A stretch of 64,000 nt of DNA from Dyadobacter pollutisoli (GCF_026625565.1 NZ_CP112998.1:7228501-7292500), one strand, 5' to 3'; shown: positions 34,690 through 44,467, numbered from the stretch's first letter. Numbers and translations: made by a program. Notes: generated by a model from the sequence alone, not told the origin.

Positions 34690-35463
34690 ATGCGTTTAGA
34701 AAATAAAGTTGCCCTTATCACTGGTGGTAGTGGCGGAATTGGCCGCGAGACAGCACTTTTGTTTGCAAAAGAAGGAGCCAAAATTGTGGTAACTGATGTA
34801 AATGATGCCGCCGGGCAGGAAACGGCAGATGAAATTGTCAAAAATGGCGGGGAAGCATTTTTTCTGCATTCTGATGTTTCCAAAGCTGCCGACAACGAGG
34901 CGGCCGTGGCGTTTGCAGAAGAGAAGTTCGGAAAGTTGAACATCATTTTCAACAACGCAGGTATCATGCACAGCGACGATGACAACGCCATGACTACCGA
35001 AGAGGCGATCTGGGACCTGACTATGAACATCAATGCGAAAGGTGTATTTCTAGGGTGCAAATATGGCATACCGGCATTGCAGCGTGCAGGCGGCGGGTCT
35101 ATTATCAATACGGCTTCGTTCGTAGCGATCCTCGGCGCGGCTACTCCGCAGGTGGCGTATACCGCGAGTAAAGGTGCCGTGCTTGCTCTCACACGTGAAC
35201 TCGCGATCATTCACGCACGTGAGAACATCCGTGTGAATGCATTATGCCCGGGGCCATTGCGTACCGAACTGCTGATGAAATTTTTGAACACCGAAGAAAA
35301 GAAACAACGCCGCCTCGTTCACATTCCTATGGGCAGGTTCGGTGAGGCAAAAGAAATGGCTTATGCAGCATTGTTCCTGGCGTCGGACGAGTCGTCATTT
35401 GTTACCGGAACAGACTTTTTGGTTGACGGAGGTATCACTTCTGCATACGTAACACCACTTTAA
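34690..35463 (+). CDS. SDR family oxidoreductase
   Basis: A 257-residue short-chain dehydrogenase. The cofactor motif TGGSGGIG lies near residues 11-18, VVTDVNDAAG suggests NAD(H), IIFNNAGIMHS is the NNAG motif, and the Ser (INTASFVAI) and YTASKG complete the active site. It ends FVTGTDFLVDGGITSAY. It would oxidise an alcohol to an aldehyde or ketone. The aldehyde dehydrogenase gene follows by 40 bases, so an alcohol-to-acid sequence is likely. The substrate is inferred only from the cluster. Confidence 0.88.
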   Translation: MRLENKVALITGGSGGIGRETALLFAKEGAKIVVTDVNDAAGQETADEIVKNGGEAFFLHSDVSKAADNEAAVAFAEEKFGKLNIIFNNAGIMHSDDDNAMTTEEAIWDLTMNINAKGVFLGCKYGIPALQRAGGGSIINTASFVAILGAATPQVAYTASKGAVLALTRELAIIHARENIRVNALCPGPLRTELLMKFLNTEEKKQRRLVHIPMGRFGEAKEMAYAALFLASDESSFVTGTDFLVDGGITSAYVTPL

Positions 35464-35503
35464 TTTAGAGCAAGAAGAAATCTCATTTCTTCTCCCAAAA
35501 ACT

Positions 35504-36895
35504 ATGTCGACTCAAAAAACGATCAGTCCGATTGACGGCTCGGTGTACGTTGAACGTACGCTGGCTGATGCCGCAGCGGTTGAAACAGCATTAAATAAGG
35601 CAGTAGCTGCACAGAAGGAGTGGCGTAAAACTTCGTTGGCCGAGCGTGAGGCGGTATGCCGGAAAGCACTCGAATATTTCTTAAACAATGCTGACGAAAT
35701 TGGCCTGGAACTGACCTGGCAAATGGGACGCCCGGTACGTTACACCGCCAATGAAATCCGTAAAGGTTTTCAGGAACGTGCCAATTATATGATCTCCGTC
35801 GCAGGTAAGGCTTTGGCGGACGTTGAAGTGGACGAAATTCCGGGTTTTAAGCGTTTTATCCGCCGCGATCCATTGGGCGTAGTATTCGTGGTAGCTCCCT
35901 GGAATTACCCCTACCTGACTTCAGTGAACTCGGTTATCCCTGCAATTATGTCGGGAAATGCGGTGATACTGAAACATGCGCAGCAAACCCCGTTGTGTGC
36001 TGAACGTTATGCGGCGGCTTTTGAATATGCAGGTTTGCCAGAAGGTGTTTTTCAGTATCTGCATTTGAGCCACGATCAGGTAGCGCAGGTTATTGGCGAC
36101 CAACGCATTGATTATGTAGCTTTTACCGGTTCTGTGGAAGGCGGGCATGCGGTGCAGAAGGCTATTAACGAGAGATTTATCATTGGTGGTCTGGAATTGG
36201 GAGGCAAAGACCCTGCCTATGTCCGTGCGGACGCTAACCTGGCAGATGCTGTTGAAAATCTGGTAGATGGCTCGTTCTTTAACTCGGGGCAATCGTGCTG
36301 CGGAATTGAACGTATTTATGTGCATCAGAATGTGTATGAGGAGTTTGTGAGCGCTTTTGCTGAACTGACCAAAACTTACACATTAGGCGACCCGACCAAT
36401 AGCGAGACTACATTGGGCCCGATGGTGAGGACTTCTGCAGCCGCATTTGCCCAAAAACAAATTGACGAGGCGATAGCACAAGGCGCAACTGCCCTTATTG
36501 ATACTCAGCTTTTTCCTTCACACCAGTCAGGCACTCCTTATCTGGCCCCGCAGGTTTTGGTCAATGTCAATCATTCGATGGAAGTAATGACGGAGGAAAC
36601 TTTCGCGCCGGTGGTGGGTATAATGCCTGTGAGCGGTGACGAGGAGGCTATTCAGCTGATGAATGACAGCCAGTACGGGCTTACTGCATCTATTTGGACG
36701 ACTGATATCGATGCTGCTTTGCAAATAGGTGAGCAGGTTGAAACGGGCACATGGTTTATGAACCGCTGCGATTACCTGGATCCTGCCCTGGCTTGGACAG
36801 GAGTTAAGAATTCAGGAAGAGGATGTACATTGTCAACCGTTGGATACGAGGCATTGACGAGGCCAAAGTCATTTCATTTAAAAATCAACGCATAA
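35504..36895 (+). CDS. Aldehyde dehydrogenase family protein
   Basis: A 463-residue NAD(P)-dependent aldehyde dehydrogenase, somewhat short but complete. Catalytic Cys265 (in GQSCCGIER) and Glu231 (in LELGGKDP) are present, with the cofactor-binding APWNYPYLTSVN and FTGSVEGG. The family resembles succinate-semialdehyde and other small-aldehyde dehydrogenases. It lies between the SDR and the amidotransferase, six bases before the latter, so the three genes are likely one transcript. It would oxidise the aldehyde made by the SDR. Confidence 0.92.
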   Translation: MSTQKTISPIDGSVYVERTLADAAAVETALNKAVAAQKEWRKTSLAEREAVCRKALEYFLNNADEIGLELTWQMGRPVRYTANEIRKGFQERANYMISVAGKALADVEVDEIPGFKRFIRRDPLGVVFVVAPWNYPYLTSVNSVIPAIMSGNAVILKHAQQTPLCAERYAAAFEYAGLPEGVFQYLHLSHDQVAQVIGDQRIDYVAFTGSVEGGHAVQKAINERFIIGGLELGGKDPAYVRADANLADAVENLVDGSFFNSGQSCCGIERIYVHQNVYEEFVSAFAELTKTYTLGDPTNSETTLGPMVRTSAAAFAQKQIDEAIAQGATALIDTQLFPSHQSGTPYLAPQVLVNVNHSMEVMTEETFAPVVGIMPVSGDEEAIQLMNDSQYGLTASIWTTDIDAALQIGEQVETGTWFMNRCDYLDPALAWTGVKNSGRGCTLSTVGYEALTRPKSFHLKINA

Positions 36896-36901
36896 TTCTG
36901 C

Positions 36902-37609
36902 ATGAAAGTAGGGCTGCTGGAATGTGACCATGTGAGAAGCGAATTATTGGATATTGCCGGAGATTATCGAGAGATGTTTCCGGCATTGTTTTCGGTTGTC
37001 GCGCCGGAATGGGAGTTTAGTTTCTACGATGTTTGTAACGGACATTTTCCTGCCTCCGTGAGCGAATGTGATGTGTATATATGCACGGGTTCAAAGTCGT
37101 CGGTTTATGATGATGAAGAATGGATTTCGGAGTTGAAGGATTTTTTGAAACAAATCCATCAATCGGATAAAGTATACCTGGGTGTCTGTTTTGGTCATCA
37201 AATGCTTGCAGAAGCATTGGGCGGCAAGGTTGAAAAATCAGAAGTGGGCTGGTGTGTAGGTGTTCATACTTTTCAAATGGTACAGCATCGCAGCTGGATG
37301 GTACCTGCATTACCGGCTGTTAATTTGTTGATGATGTGCCAGGACCAGGTTATGAAGCTGCCTCCCGATAGTACATTGCTGGCCTCCACGCCTGACTGTC
37401 CCGTTGCGATGTTTCAGGTTGGTGCGCGAATGGTTGGTGTACAGGCGCACCCTGAATTTCCCAAAATATACGATCAGGCTTTAATGGAGCTCCGCGTCGA
37501 GCGGATAGGAGCTACCAAAGTGGCGCTGGGCATTGCGAGCCTTGAACTACGGACACATGAATTGGTAATGGCGCAGTGGTTGAAGAATTTTGCTGAGTCA
37601 ATAGCGTAG
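36902..37609 (+). CDS. Class I glutamine amidotransferase-like hydrolase
   Basis: A 235-residue protein with a free-standing class I GATase fold. The triad is Cys96 (YLGVCFGHQMLAEALGG), His183 and Glu185 (VGVQAHPEFPKIY). It has no fused synthetase domain, so it may be a gamma-glutamyl hydrolase comparable in role to PuuD, cleaving the gamma-glutamyl bond made by the upstream ligase. Alternatively it is an orphan amidotransferase acting with an unknown partner. It is encoded six bases after the aldehyde dehydrogenase gene. Confidence 0.88.
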   Translation: MKVGLLECDHVRSELLDIAGDYREMFPALFSVVAPEWEFSFYDVCNGHFPASVSECDVYICTGSKSSVYDDEEWISELKDFLKQIHQSDKVYLGVCFGHQMLAEALGGKVEKSEVGWCVGVHTFQMVQHRSWMVPALPAVNLLMMCQDQVMKLPPDSTLLASTPDCPVAMFQVGARMVGVQAHPEFPKIYDQALMELRVERIGATKVALGIASLELRTHELVMAQWLKNFAESIA

Positions 37610-37652
37610 AGATTCTATTCTTAATTTTATCTTTACCCTGATTTATCAACGA

Positions 37653-38180
37653 ATGCATTCAATGACCGATAACAGCACTATTTCGCGGCGCCAGATACTC
37701 AGCCCTCATCAGACGGGCCAGAAAATTCGTCGTATCGCTTTTGAAATTTACGAGCAGAATTTCGAAGAAACCGGCATCATTATAGCTGGAATTGCGGGGG
37801 AAGGTTATGCTTTTGCTCAACGGCTGGCAACAGAACTGATGGACATTTCTCCGCTAGACGTTCAATTGATCGAACTGCGTTTTGATAAAAATATACATTT
37901 CCAAAGCCCCATTCTGTTCGATAAGGAGGTTAATGTCGAGAATCAGGTCATTATCGTGGCTGATGATGTGCTAAATACCGGACGAACATTAGCTTTCGCA
38001 TTGGAACCATTCCTGAAAGTGCGTATGAAAAAGGTTCAGGTAGCGGTGGTCGTAGATCGTAGCCATCACCTGTTTCCGGTCCATGCTGACTACGTAGGAT
38101 ATTCGCTCAGCACCACACTGACGGAACACGTTCAGGTAGTACTAAGCAGGCCGGAAGAAGAAGGGGTTTATTTGAAATAG
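37653..38180 (+). CDS. Phosphoribosyltransferase family protein (PyrR-like)
   Basis: A 175-residue type I phosphoribosyltransferase. The PRPP loop is at about 100-112 (VIIVADDVLNTGRTL), and IIIAGIAGEGYAFAQRLATEL forms the N-terminal strand-loop unit. Its overall form is that of the PyrR group, which binds pyrimidine-gene mRNA and has uracil phosphoribosyltransferase activity in Bacillota. In Bacteroidota its role is less certain. Two in-frame ATGs (37653 and 37662) are possible. It lies 43 bases after the amidotransferase gene. Confidence 0.85.
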   Translation: MHSMTDNSTISRRQILSPHQTGQKIRRIAFEIYEQNFEETGIIIAGIAGEGYAFAQRLATELMDISPLDVQLIELRFDKNIHFQSPILFDKEVNVENQVIIVADDVLNTGRTLAFALEPFLKVRMKKVQVAVVVDRSHHLFPVHADYVGYSLSTTLTEHVQVVLSRPEEEGVYLK

Positions 38181-38222
38181 GAAGTATTTTTTTGATACTT
38201 GGAGAAACGAACTGAAACGACC

Positions 38223-38456
38223 ATGAGACTACAAGTCATACACGACAGCAAGGGGAAGACGACGGGAGTTTACATTCCGATCAATGAATGGAATGATCTA
38301 AAAAAACAATACAAGGATCTTGAAGTTCTGGAATATGAGGAACCTTCGAAAGAACAAATTCTGTCTGAAATTAAAGAAGCACTTGTTCAATTGAAGATGG
38401 TTGAGCAAGGGAAACTAAAAGCCCGTTCAGCAAAAGATCTGCTGAATGAGTTATAA
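38223..38456 (+). CDS. Antitoxin-like protein of a RelE-type module
   Basis: A 77-residue protein with an N-terminal strand-turn region (LQVIHDSKGKTTGVYIPINE) and a long charged helix after EWNDLKKQYKDLEVLEYEEP. It precedes a RelE-like gene and overlaps it by 11 bases, the usual antitoxin position. The ATG at 38223 is used; an upstream in-frame TTG (38199) is less likely. The fold resembles Phd/YefM-type short antitoxins only weakly. Confidence 0.78.
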   Translation: MRLQVIHDSKGKTTGVYIPINEWNDLKKQYKDLEVLEYEEPSKEQILSEIKEALVQLKMVEQGKLKARSAKDLLNEL

Positions 38457-38772
38457 CATACTCTCTATCCCACTTTTTGACAAGCAAGCTAAGAGACTTG
38501 CAAAGAAACATCCATCCTTAAAAAAGGACCTGGCCGATTTGATTTCACATCTTGAAACCAAACCAGATGAGGGTACACCACTGGGTAATAATTTTTACAA
38601 AATACGCTGGGCCTTTTCCTCAAAAGGAAAAGGAAAATCTGGCGGAGTAAGAATCATTACCTATGTAAAAATTCTTCAAAACACAGTATATCTTTCGAGT
38701 ATTTACGATAAATCAGAGAAAGAAAATATAACTGACAGGGAGCTGGATGACATTTTCAGCATGATTTTATAA
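38446..38772 (+). CDS. RelE/ParE superfamily toxin
   Basis: A 108-residue toxin-type protein: IPLFDKQAKRLAKKHPSLKK, LADLISHLETKPDEGTPLGN, FYKIRWAFSSKGKGKSGGVR and the C-terminal ILQNTVYLSSIYDKSEKEN. It has the RelE build with a Lys/Arg-rich centre and a YDKSEKENIT end as in HigB/RelE-like mRNA interferases. It overlaps the antitoxin-like gene by 11 bases. The pair is A+T rich compared with the genes on either side. Confidence 0.88.
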   Translation: MSYNILSIPLFDKQAKRLAKKHPSLKKDLADLISHLETKPDEGTPLGNNFYKIRWAFSSKGKGKSGGVRIITYVKILQNTVYLSSIYDKSEKENITDRELDDIFSMIL

Positions 38773-38775
38773 TAC

Positions 38776-40986
38776 TCAATCCACAGCCACAATCTCAATA
38801 ATAACACTCGTCCGTCTCGCGCTTACTGCGGGATTGAAACCTGCTGTCATCAGGAATTCGCCGGAGTAGGTCTGGTCTTCTTTGATTGCGGTTCTGGTTT
38901 CCGGATAGAGATTCAGCTCCTTTACCTTGTATTGCTTGGCAGGGTTCAAACCTTGTAATCTGAAAGGAATGTCAGAACCTGCGCCATTGCGGTTTCCGGT
39001 GAGGTATGAAAACAGGATCGCCCGATCTTTGTTTTTGGTCGAGAACATCAGGGAAGCGAAATCATTTTGCTTGGGGTCAACCAGCCGGTAAAGGTCGCCC
39101 TGCCATACCACATCTTTGATCGAATTGTAGGTAGCAACAGCCTGCTGACTGAATTTCAGGTCTTTTTCGTTCAAATGACTTACTACAATGTCATACCCCA
39201 ATTTCCCCATCATCGCCACGTCAGTACGGAATTTGAGCGGCTGTTTGCCCCAGTCCGTGACGTGGGCACTGTGTGTGATGGCCGGGTAAAAGTAGGAGTA
39301 CTCCCACTGCATGAATATTCTTTCCAATGGATCTGTATTGTCGCTTGGCCAGAATTCTGTGAAATATTTCAATGCTTCATAATCCACACGACCGCCGCCA
39401 CCGGAGCAAAGCATCATCGGAACCTTCGGATATTTGGCCCGCAGCTTTTCCAAGACCTTATATAGGCCTTTTACATAATCCACGTAAAGCTGCGATTGCT
39501 TCTGCTTGCTCTTTTCCAAATAGGCAGAATATGCATTGAATGTGATCGCATTACAGTCCCATTTGATGTAAGCGATTTCAGGATTTTCGGTAAAAAGCTT
39601 ATCCAGAATGCCGTAAACAAAGGTCTGTACCTCCGGATTGGAAAGGTCAAGAGGAAGCTGGTTACGCATATAATGTTCCGGGCGCTGCGGCTGCTTGATC
39701 ACCCAGTCGGGATGCTTTTCGTACAATTCACTTTTCGGGTTGACCATTTCAGGCTCTACCCAGATACCGAATTTGATGCCGGCGTTTTTGGCTTCTTTAA
39801 CCAAGTATCCAATGCCGTGCGGCAGTTTTTTGACATTTTCCTGCCAGTCACCCAGTCCTGCGCCATCGTTATTGCGAGGATATTTGTTGGCAAACCAGCC
39901 ATCGTCGAGCAGGAACAAGTCCACGCCCAGTTTTTTGCCATCTTTGAATAATCCCGAAAGCTTTTCTTCATTGAAATCGAAATAGGTAGCCTCCCAGTTG
40001 TTGAGCAATGTAAGCCGTGAACCCTCTCCGTCCAGAATCCTGTATTTTCTCGCCCAGTTGTGCAGGTTGCGGCTGGCCTCTCCTTTGCCGTTTTCTGAGA
40101 ATGTGTAAATGAATGAAGGAGTCTTAAATTCCTGATTGGAACTGAGTGGATATTCGGAAGCATAATTGTTGATCCCGGCAATGAGGCGCAGATTATGGTA
40201 AGAATCAACCTCAAAATCCATACGGAAGTTGCCGGACCAGGCCAGTGTACCCAACATTACTTTTCCTTCGGTTTCAGTAGCGGGTTTATCGAAAGAAACC
40301 ATGAAACTCGGTGGCTGGAAGAGGTTCGCTCTCGTGCCTAGTTTGGAATCCAAAACCCTGATCCCGGCAGTTAAATGCTCTTCCTCGGGATTCATTTCCC
40401 TGGCCCAGGTACCGTTATAATGGGTCAGGTAGAAATCTTTTGCAACAAAATAGAGGTTGGCGGAGGCGTACTTTTGCAACGTGATCTGCCCTTTTTCAGC
40501 ACTTTTGATCTCGCTCCATTGTTCCACTACATTTTCCTGAGCGAATGTCCTGTAATGCAAAGTCACCTGAACAGCATATACAGGATCTTTCAACTGGATG
40601 CTGGTCAATGTCGTGTTGTCATTTTCTTTGACCGCCTTATGGCTAACGTAAATCAGGTCGAGGGAAGGATTGCCGTCTGAATGGGTTATTTGAAGCGCCG
40701 GTTCGGACACATTCCAGGAACCTGCTGGCGTGTAAGCAGAATTATAAATACCGGCATTGCCATCTCTCTGGCGGCTTTGTGAAGAAATCAATGCATAGTC
40801 GGAGGCTTTACTAAGCTTCTTCCCAAAGTAAATAATACCTGGATGGTTGTCCTTGTCCATTTGAATGACCAACGCATTCTCTCTGGTTTCGATGGGGATG
40901 GTGACTCCGTTTTGCGCGCAACCGCGGTGGCAGGATAGGAGCAGAAGAACTATGGCAACTAGGGGGAATCGGCGCAGGCAGATCAT
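38776..40986 (-). CDS. Alpha-galactosidase (GH36), exported
   Basis: A 736-residue GH36 enzyme that removes alpha-1,6-galactose from raffinose-type sugars or galactomannan. The signal peptide has a possible lipobox with Cys19 (VLLLLSC). An N-terminal beta-supersandwich domain (about 30-310) precedes the barrel. The barrel carries FLLDDGWFANKYP, KFGIWVEPEMVNP, the nucleophile Asp477 in YIKWDCNAI and the acid/base Asp549 in FWPSDNTDPLERI. The C-terminal beta domain completes the protein. It stands alone and convergent with the toxin gene, three bases apart. Confidence 0.94.
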   Translation of the reverse strand: MICLRRFPLVAIVLLLLSCHRGCAQNGVTIPIETRENALVIQMDKDNHPGIIYFGKKLSKASDYALISSQSRQRDGNAGIYNSAYTPAGSWNVSEPALQITHSDGNPSLDLIYVSHKAVKENDNTTLTSIQLKDPVYAVQVTLHYRTFAQENVVEQWSEIKSAEKGQITLQKYASANLYFVAKDFYLTHYNGTWAREMNPEEEHLTAGIRVLDSKLGTRANLFQPPSFMVSFDKPATETEGKVMLGTLAWSGNFRMDFEVDSYHNLRLIAGINNYASEYPLSSNQEFKTPSFIYTFSENGKGEASRNLHNWARKYRILDGEGSRLTLLNNWEATYFDFNEEKLSGLFKDGKKLGVDLFLLDDGWFANKYPRNNDGAGLGDWQENVKKLPHGIGYLVKEAKNAGIKFGIWVEPEMVNPKSELYEKHPDWVIKQPQRPEHYMRNQLPLDLSNPEVQTFVYGILDKLFTENPEIAYIKWDCNAITFNAYSAYLEKSKQKQSQLYVDYVKGLYKVLEKLRAKYPKVPMMLCSGGGGRVDYEALKYFTEFWPSDNTDPLERIFMQWEYSYFYPAITHSAHVTDWGKQPLKFRTDVAMMGKLGYDIVVSHLNEKDLKFSQQAVATYNSIKDVVWQGDLYRLVDPKQNDFASLMFSTKNKDRAILFSYLTGNRNGAGSDIPFRLQGLNPAKQYKVKELNLYPETRTAIKEDQTYSGEFLMTAGFNPAVSARRTSVIIEIVAVD

Positions 40987-41018
40987 TATAACGGAAGTTG
41001 AATAGGAATTTTATAAAG

Positions 41019-41065
41019 CAAAAGGATCAATGATTGCAATGTTACTGGCAATATTGATCCTTTTG
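41019..41065 (-). terminator. Hairpin downstream of kup
   Basis: A perfect 13-bp stem (CAAAAGGATCAAT with ATTGATCCTTTTG) around a 21-base loop, 13 bases after the kup stop in the direction of transcription. A weak T-rich stretch follows on the minus strand. A terminator is the simplest reading. Confidence 0.6.
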
Positions 41066-41078
41066 GTAACCAGTGTGA

Positions 41079-43025
41079 TCAGGAAAGAACCCTTCTCAGC
41101 TTAATATTTTCCACGGGACGAATAATCAGTGGCACTTTTTCGATTTTCACTGAACTGCTGTCCAAGCCAAACCATTTATCCTCCGGCGTGGTGAAATCTT
41201 TCACGAAGAAGTAGGTTTTCATGACCAGCTGCTCTATGAACGGCAGGTCGTTTTCAAATGAAAGGAAGCGTTCCAGTACTACAAAACGGAAGTCCCCGGT
41301 AATGTTCTGGCGGCTCAGGGATTCGTACCGGCTGGTAATATCCACCTCTTTGTTCATTACCATATCCTCTACCACTTTCCTGAAAAACATATTGATCCGC
41401 TGATCCACCCGGAACCCGAGGCGGAAGTTGATTTTGATCACATTATCATTGTTATCATCATCGGAAAGGACTTTGTACTCCATTGTATACGGATCATCGG
41501 TAATGTCTACGTGGATAAACCAATACACATCGGCGCGCTTGGGCCGCTTTTGGAAAATAGAATAAATGACTTTGGTTTCGATCTCGGTAGCACGCGAGGC
41601 ATTGGTCATAAATACCAGGTGCGTCGTGTATTTTGGAATACTGATGTCCCTGCTCAGCTCATGCAATGCAGGCAGGTACGTTTCGAGTTTGGTGTATTCG
41701 GTCAGACGAAGTTTAATGTAAAATGCTTTTAACCAGACGGTCATTAGTCCTGCTACCATTACACCGACGAGGATAGTAAACCAGCCACCATGCGTAAATT
41801 TCAGCAGATTGGCTCCCAAAAACAGCCCTTCGATCGATAGATACAAGAGCATGAATGCAATAACAATCCACAGGTTAACCCTTTTGACATACAGATAATA
41901 TGACATCAGGATAGTGGTCATGATCATCGTCAGCGTAATTGCCAAACCGTAGGCGGCCTCCATATTGGCAGATTCTTTAAAGTAAAGAACAACGGCTACG
42001 CAGCCCAACAACAACAACCAGTTGATACTGGGAACATATAGCTGCCCTTTTTGATCGCTTGGATAAATAAGCCTGACTTTTGGCCAGAAATTGAGCCGTA
42101 TGGCTTCTGAAATGAGTGTAAATGAGCCTGAAATCAGCGCCTGGCTGGCAATAATCGCCGCCGACGTTGCAATGATAATACCTGGAAGGAGCCACCATTC
42201 GGGCATGATCTCATAAAAAGGCTTACGTCCGCCGAGCAGGTTTCCGACTTCCGACAAGAGCCAGGCACCTTGTCCGAAATAGTTAAGAAGCAGGCAGCTT
42301 TTGACAAAAATCCAGCTGATCCTGATATTTCCGCGTCCGCAATGTCCGAGATCGGTATACAAAGCCTCGGCTCCTGTGGTGCAAAGAAAAACAGCGCCCA
42401 GCATCCAAAAACCTCCGGGATGTTGGGTAAGCAGTTCGTATCCATAAACGGGACTGAAAGCCTTAAAAATGGCCGGATGCTGCATAATTTGCGCAAGCCC
42501 CAGAACGCCAAGCATCACAAACCAGGTGACCATTAAAGGACCGAATGCCCTTCCGACGATTTTTGTTCCAAAAGCTTGTATCAGGAAGATCGCCGTCAGT
42601 ATCCCGATGACGATCGGAATGGTTTGTATATTAGGATAGAGCAATTTGAGACCTTCAACGGCCGATGAAACTGAAATGGGCGGAGTAATGATACCGTCTG
42701 CAAGCAACGTGCTTCCCCCCAGAATTGCCGGGACTGTCAGCCATTTTGCATGTTTTCTAACCAGCGCATAAAGTGCGAAGATTCCACCCTCACCCCGGTT
42801 GTCAGCACGCAGGATCAGAATCACATATTTAACGGTAGTCTGTAAGGTGAGTGTCCAGAAAATGCAGGACAATGCGCCATAAATAATTTCTTCTGTGATT
42901 TTTTCAGGTCCAATAACGGCCTGCATTACATACAGAGGCGAGGTGCCAATGTCTCCGTAAATGATACCGAACGCAACCAGTATGCCTGCGGCCGTTACTT
43001 TGTCTAAATTATGCTTGGATTCCAT
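41079..43025 (-). CDS. kup: Kup system potassium uptake protein
   Basis: A 648-residue K+/H+ symporter with about 12 TM helices and a C-terminal cytoplasmic domain. The N-terminal signature GIIYGDIGTSPLYVMQAVIG is clear. ADNRGEGGIFALYAL and GGSTLLADGIITPPISVSSA follow, and the family segment TDLGHCGRGNIRISWIFVK is present. Length is normal. It has its own leader and ends at a hairpin. The mntH gene lies 89 bases upstream on the same strand, so both may be co-transcribed. Confidence 0.95.
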   Translation of the reverse strand: MESKHNLDKVTAAGILVAFGIIYGDIGTSPLYVMQAVIGPEKITEEIIYGALSCIFWTLTLQTTVKYVILILRADNRGEGGIFALYALVRKHAKWLTVPAILGGSTLLADGIITPPISVSSAVEGLKLLYPNIQTIPIVIGILTAIFLIQAFGTKIVGRAFGPLMVTWFVMLGVLGLAQIMQHPAIFKAFSPVYGYELLTQHPGGFWMLGAVFLCTTGAEALYTDLGHCGRGNIRISWIFVKSCLLLNYFGQGAWLLSEVGNLLGGRKPFYEIMPEWWLLPGIIIATSAAIIASQALISGSFTLISEAIRLNFWPKVRLIYPSDQKGQLYVPSINWLLLLGCVAVVLYFKESANMEAAYGLAITLTMIMTTILMSYYLYVKRVNLWIVIAFMLLYLSIEGLFLGANLLKFTHGGWFTILVGVMVAGLMTVWLKAFYIKLRLTEYTKLETYLPALHELSRDISIPKYTTHLVFMTNASRATEIETKVIYSIFQKRPKRADVYWFIHVDITDDPYTMEYKVLSDDDNNDNVIKINFRLGFRVDQRINMFFRKVVEDMVMNKEVDITSRYESLSRQNITGDFRFVVLERFLSFENDLPFIEQLVMKTYFFVKDFTTPEDKWFGLDSSSVKIEKVPLIIRPVENIKLRRVLS

Positions 43026-43114
43026 TCACCTTTTATCGAAAAAACGGCGAAAGTTAGGAAACCGCATGCAAAGAAGTTACCCTCAATGACAAATTTAATT
43101 TGTCAACCAGCAAA

Positions 43115-44467
43115 TTAGCGGGTAAAAGTGTTGAAAAGCAGGTAGCCATTGAGGCCTATGATCGTCAATGTGATTACCCAGCTGGCGGCAGTTACCATTT
43201 TGGAATTGGCAAAGCTGCCCATTATTCCCTTATTTGAAGTAAAAAGTACGAGTGGGACGACTGCAAAACTCAACTGCAACGATAAGATAACCTGGCTGAA
43301 AACCAGCAACTCGGCGGTACCTCTTTCTCCATAAAGATAAGAAACGATCAGTGCCGGTACGATGGCAATTCCTCTGGTGATCAGGCGGCGAAGCCAGGGT
43401 TTCAGGCGGATGTTCAGAAACCCTTCCATTACGATTTGCCCGGCCAATGTGCCTGTTAATGTAGAGCTCTGGCCGGAAGCGAGTAACGCCAATGCGAAAA
43501 ATATGCCCGCAAGGCTTACACCCAAAATCGGGTCGAGTAAATGGTAGGCGTCGGTAATGTCAGCAATTTCAAGGTGACCATTTGCGTGAAAAGCAGTGGC
43601 TGCCAATACCAGGATAGATCCGTTGATGAAGAAAGCAAGTGCAAGAGAAACCGTTGAATCGATGGTAGCAAACTTGATGGCCGATTTTTTACCTTCTTCG
43701 GTTCTTTTGAATGCACGGGTTTGTACGATACTGGAATGCAGGTACAAATTGTGCGGCATGACTGTCGCGCCCAAAATTCCGATCGCGATATAAAGCATTC
43801 CCGGGTTGGTGACGATTTCTTTTTTAGGCAGCAATCCACCCAGCATACCGGAAACAGAAGGCTGGGATACGATCATTTCGTACAGAAAACTCAGCAGAAT
43901 GATGGTCATCAGGCCTGCGACGATACTTTCAATAATGCGGAAACCTTTTTGCTGAAAGTAAAGGACAATGAGTACATCAAAAGCGGTTAACACAACCCCA
44001 ACCGGCAGCGGAAGGCCAAATAGCAGATTGAGCGCGATAGCAGAACCGATCACCTCGGCGAGGTCTGTGGCAGCAATGGCAATTTCAGAGAGAACCCACA
44101 GCACAAAAGATACAGGACGGGAATAATAGTCGCGGCAGGCTTGCGCAAGATCGCGGCCGGATGCGATCCCCAATTTGAGTGAAAGATGCTGCAAAAGCAT
44201 TGCAAACAGGTTGGAAATCAGGATAACCGATAGTAATGCATAGCCAAATCGTGAACCTCCTTCAATGTCGGTGGCCCAGTTTCCCGGATCGATATAGCCG
44301 ACCGATACCATCAGGCCGGGCCCGGCGAAAGCCATCAATTTTTTCCAAAATCCTGCTCCTTCGGGAACGGGAATAGATGAATGAACTTCTGACAAAGAGG
44401 CAAGACGGTCGGTATCGTCTAATATCTTATTTCGCAATGATCTATTTTCTTTTAGGCTGTCTATCAT
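43115..44467 (-). CDS. mntH: Nramp family divalent metal transporter
   Basis: A 450-residue proton-coupled Mn2+/Fe2+ importer with 11 TM helices. The metal-binding DPGN of TM1 is at Asp60-Asn63 (GYIDPGNWATDIEGG), and the TM6 MPHN motif stands in ATVMPHNLYLHSS. It is divergent from a DtxR/MntR-type regulator. A near-consensus DtxR box lies between them, just upstream of the mntH -7 box, so repression under high Mn or Fe is the likely control. A 40-residue polar N-terminus precedes TM1. Confidence 0.94.
   Translation of the reverse strand: MIDSLKENRSLRNKILDDTDRLASLSEVHSSIPVPEGAGFWKKLMAFAGPGLMVSVGYIDPGNWATDIEGGSRFGYALLSVILISNLFAMLLQHLSLKLGIASGRDLAQACRDYYSRPVSFVLWVLSEIAIAATDLAEVIGSAIALNLLFGLPLPVGVVLTAFDVLIVLYFQQKGFRIIESIVAGLMTIILLSFLYEMIVSQPSVSGMLGGLLPKKEIVTNPGMLYIAIGILGATVMPHNLYLHSSIVQTRAFKRTEEGKKSAIKFATIDSTVSLALAFFINGSILVLAATAFHANGHLEIADITDAYHLLDPILGVSLAGIFFALALLASGQSSTLTGTLAGQIVMEGFLNIRLKPWLRRLITRGIAIVPALIVSYLYGERGTAELLVFSQVILSLQLSFAVVPLVLFTSNKGIMGSFANSKMVTAASWVITLTIIGLNGYLLFNTFTR

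Noticed and set aside
38182..38200. Small AAGTAT/ATACTT hairpin before the second toxin-antitoxin pair
   Set aside because: Only six base pairs, all but two A/T; too weak to call as a terminator.
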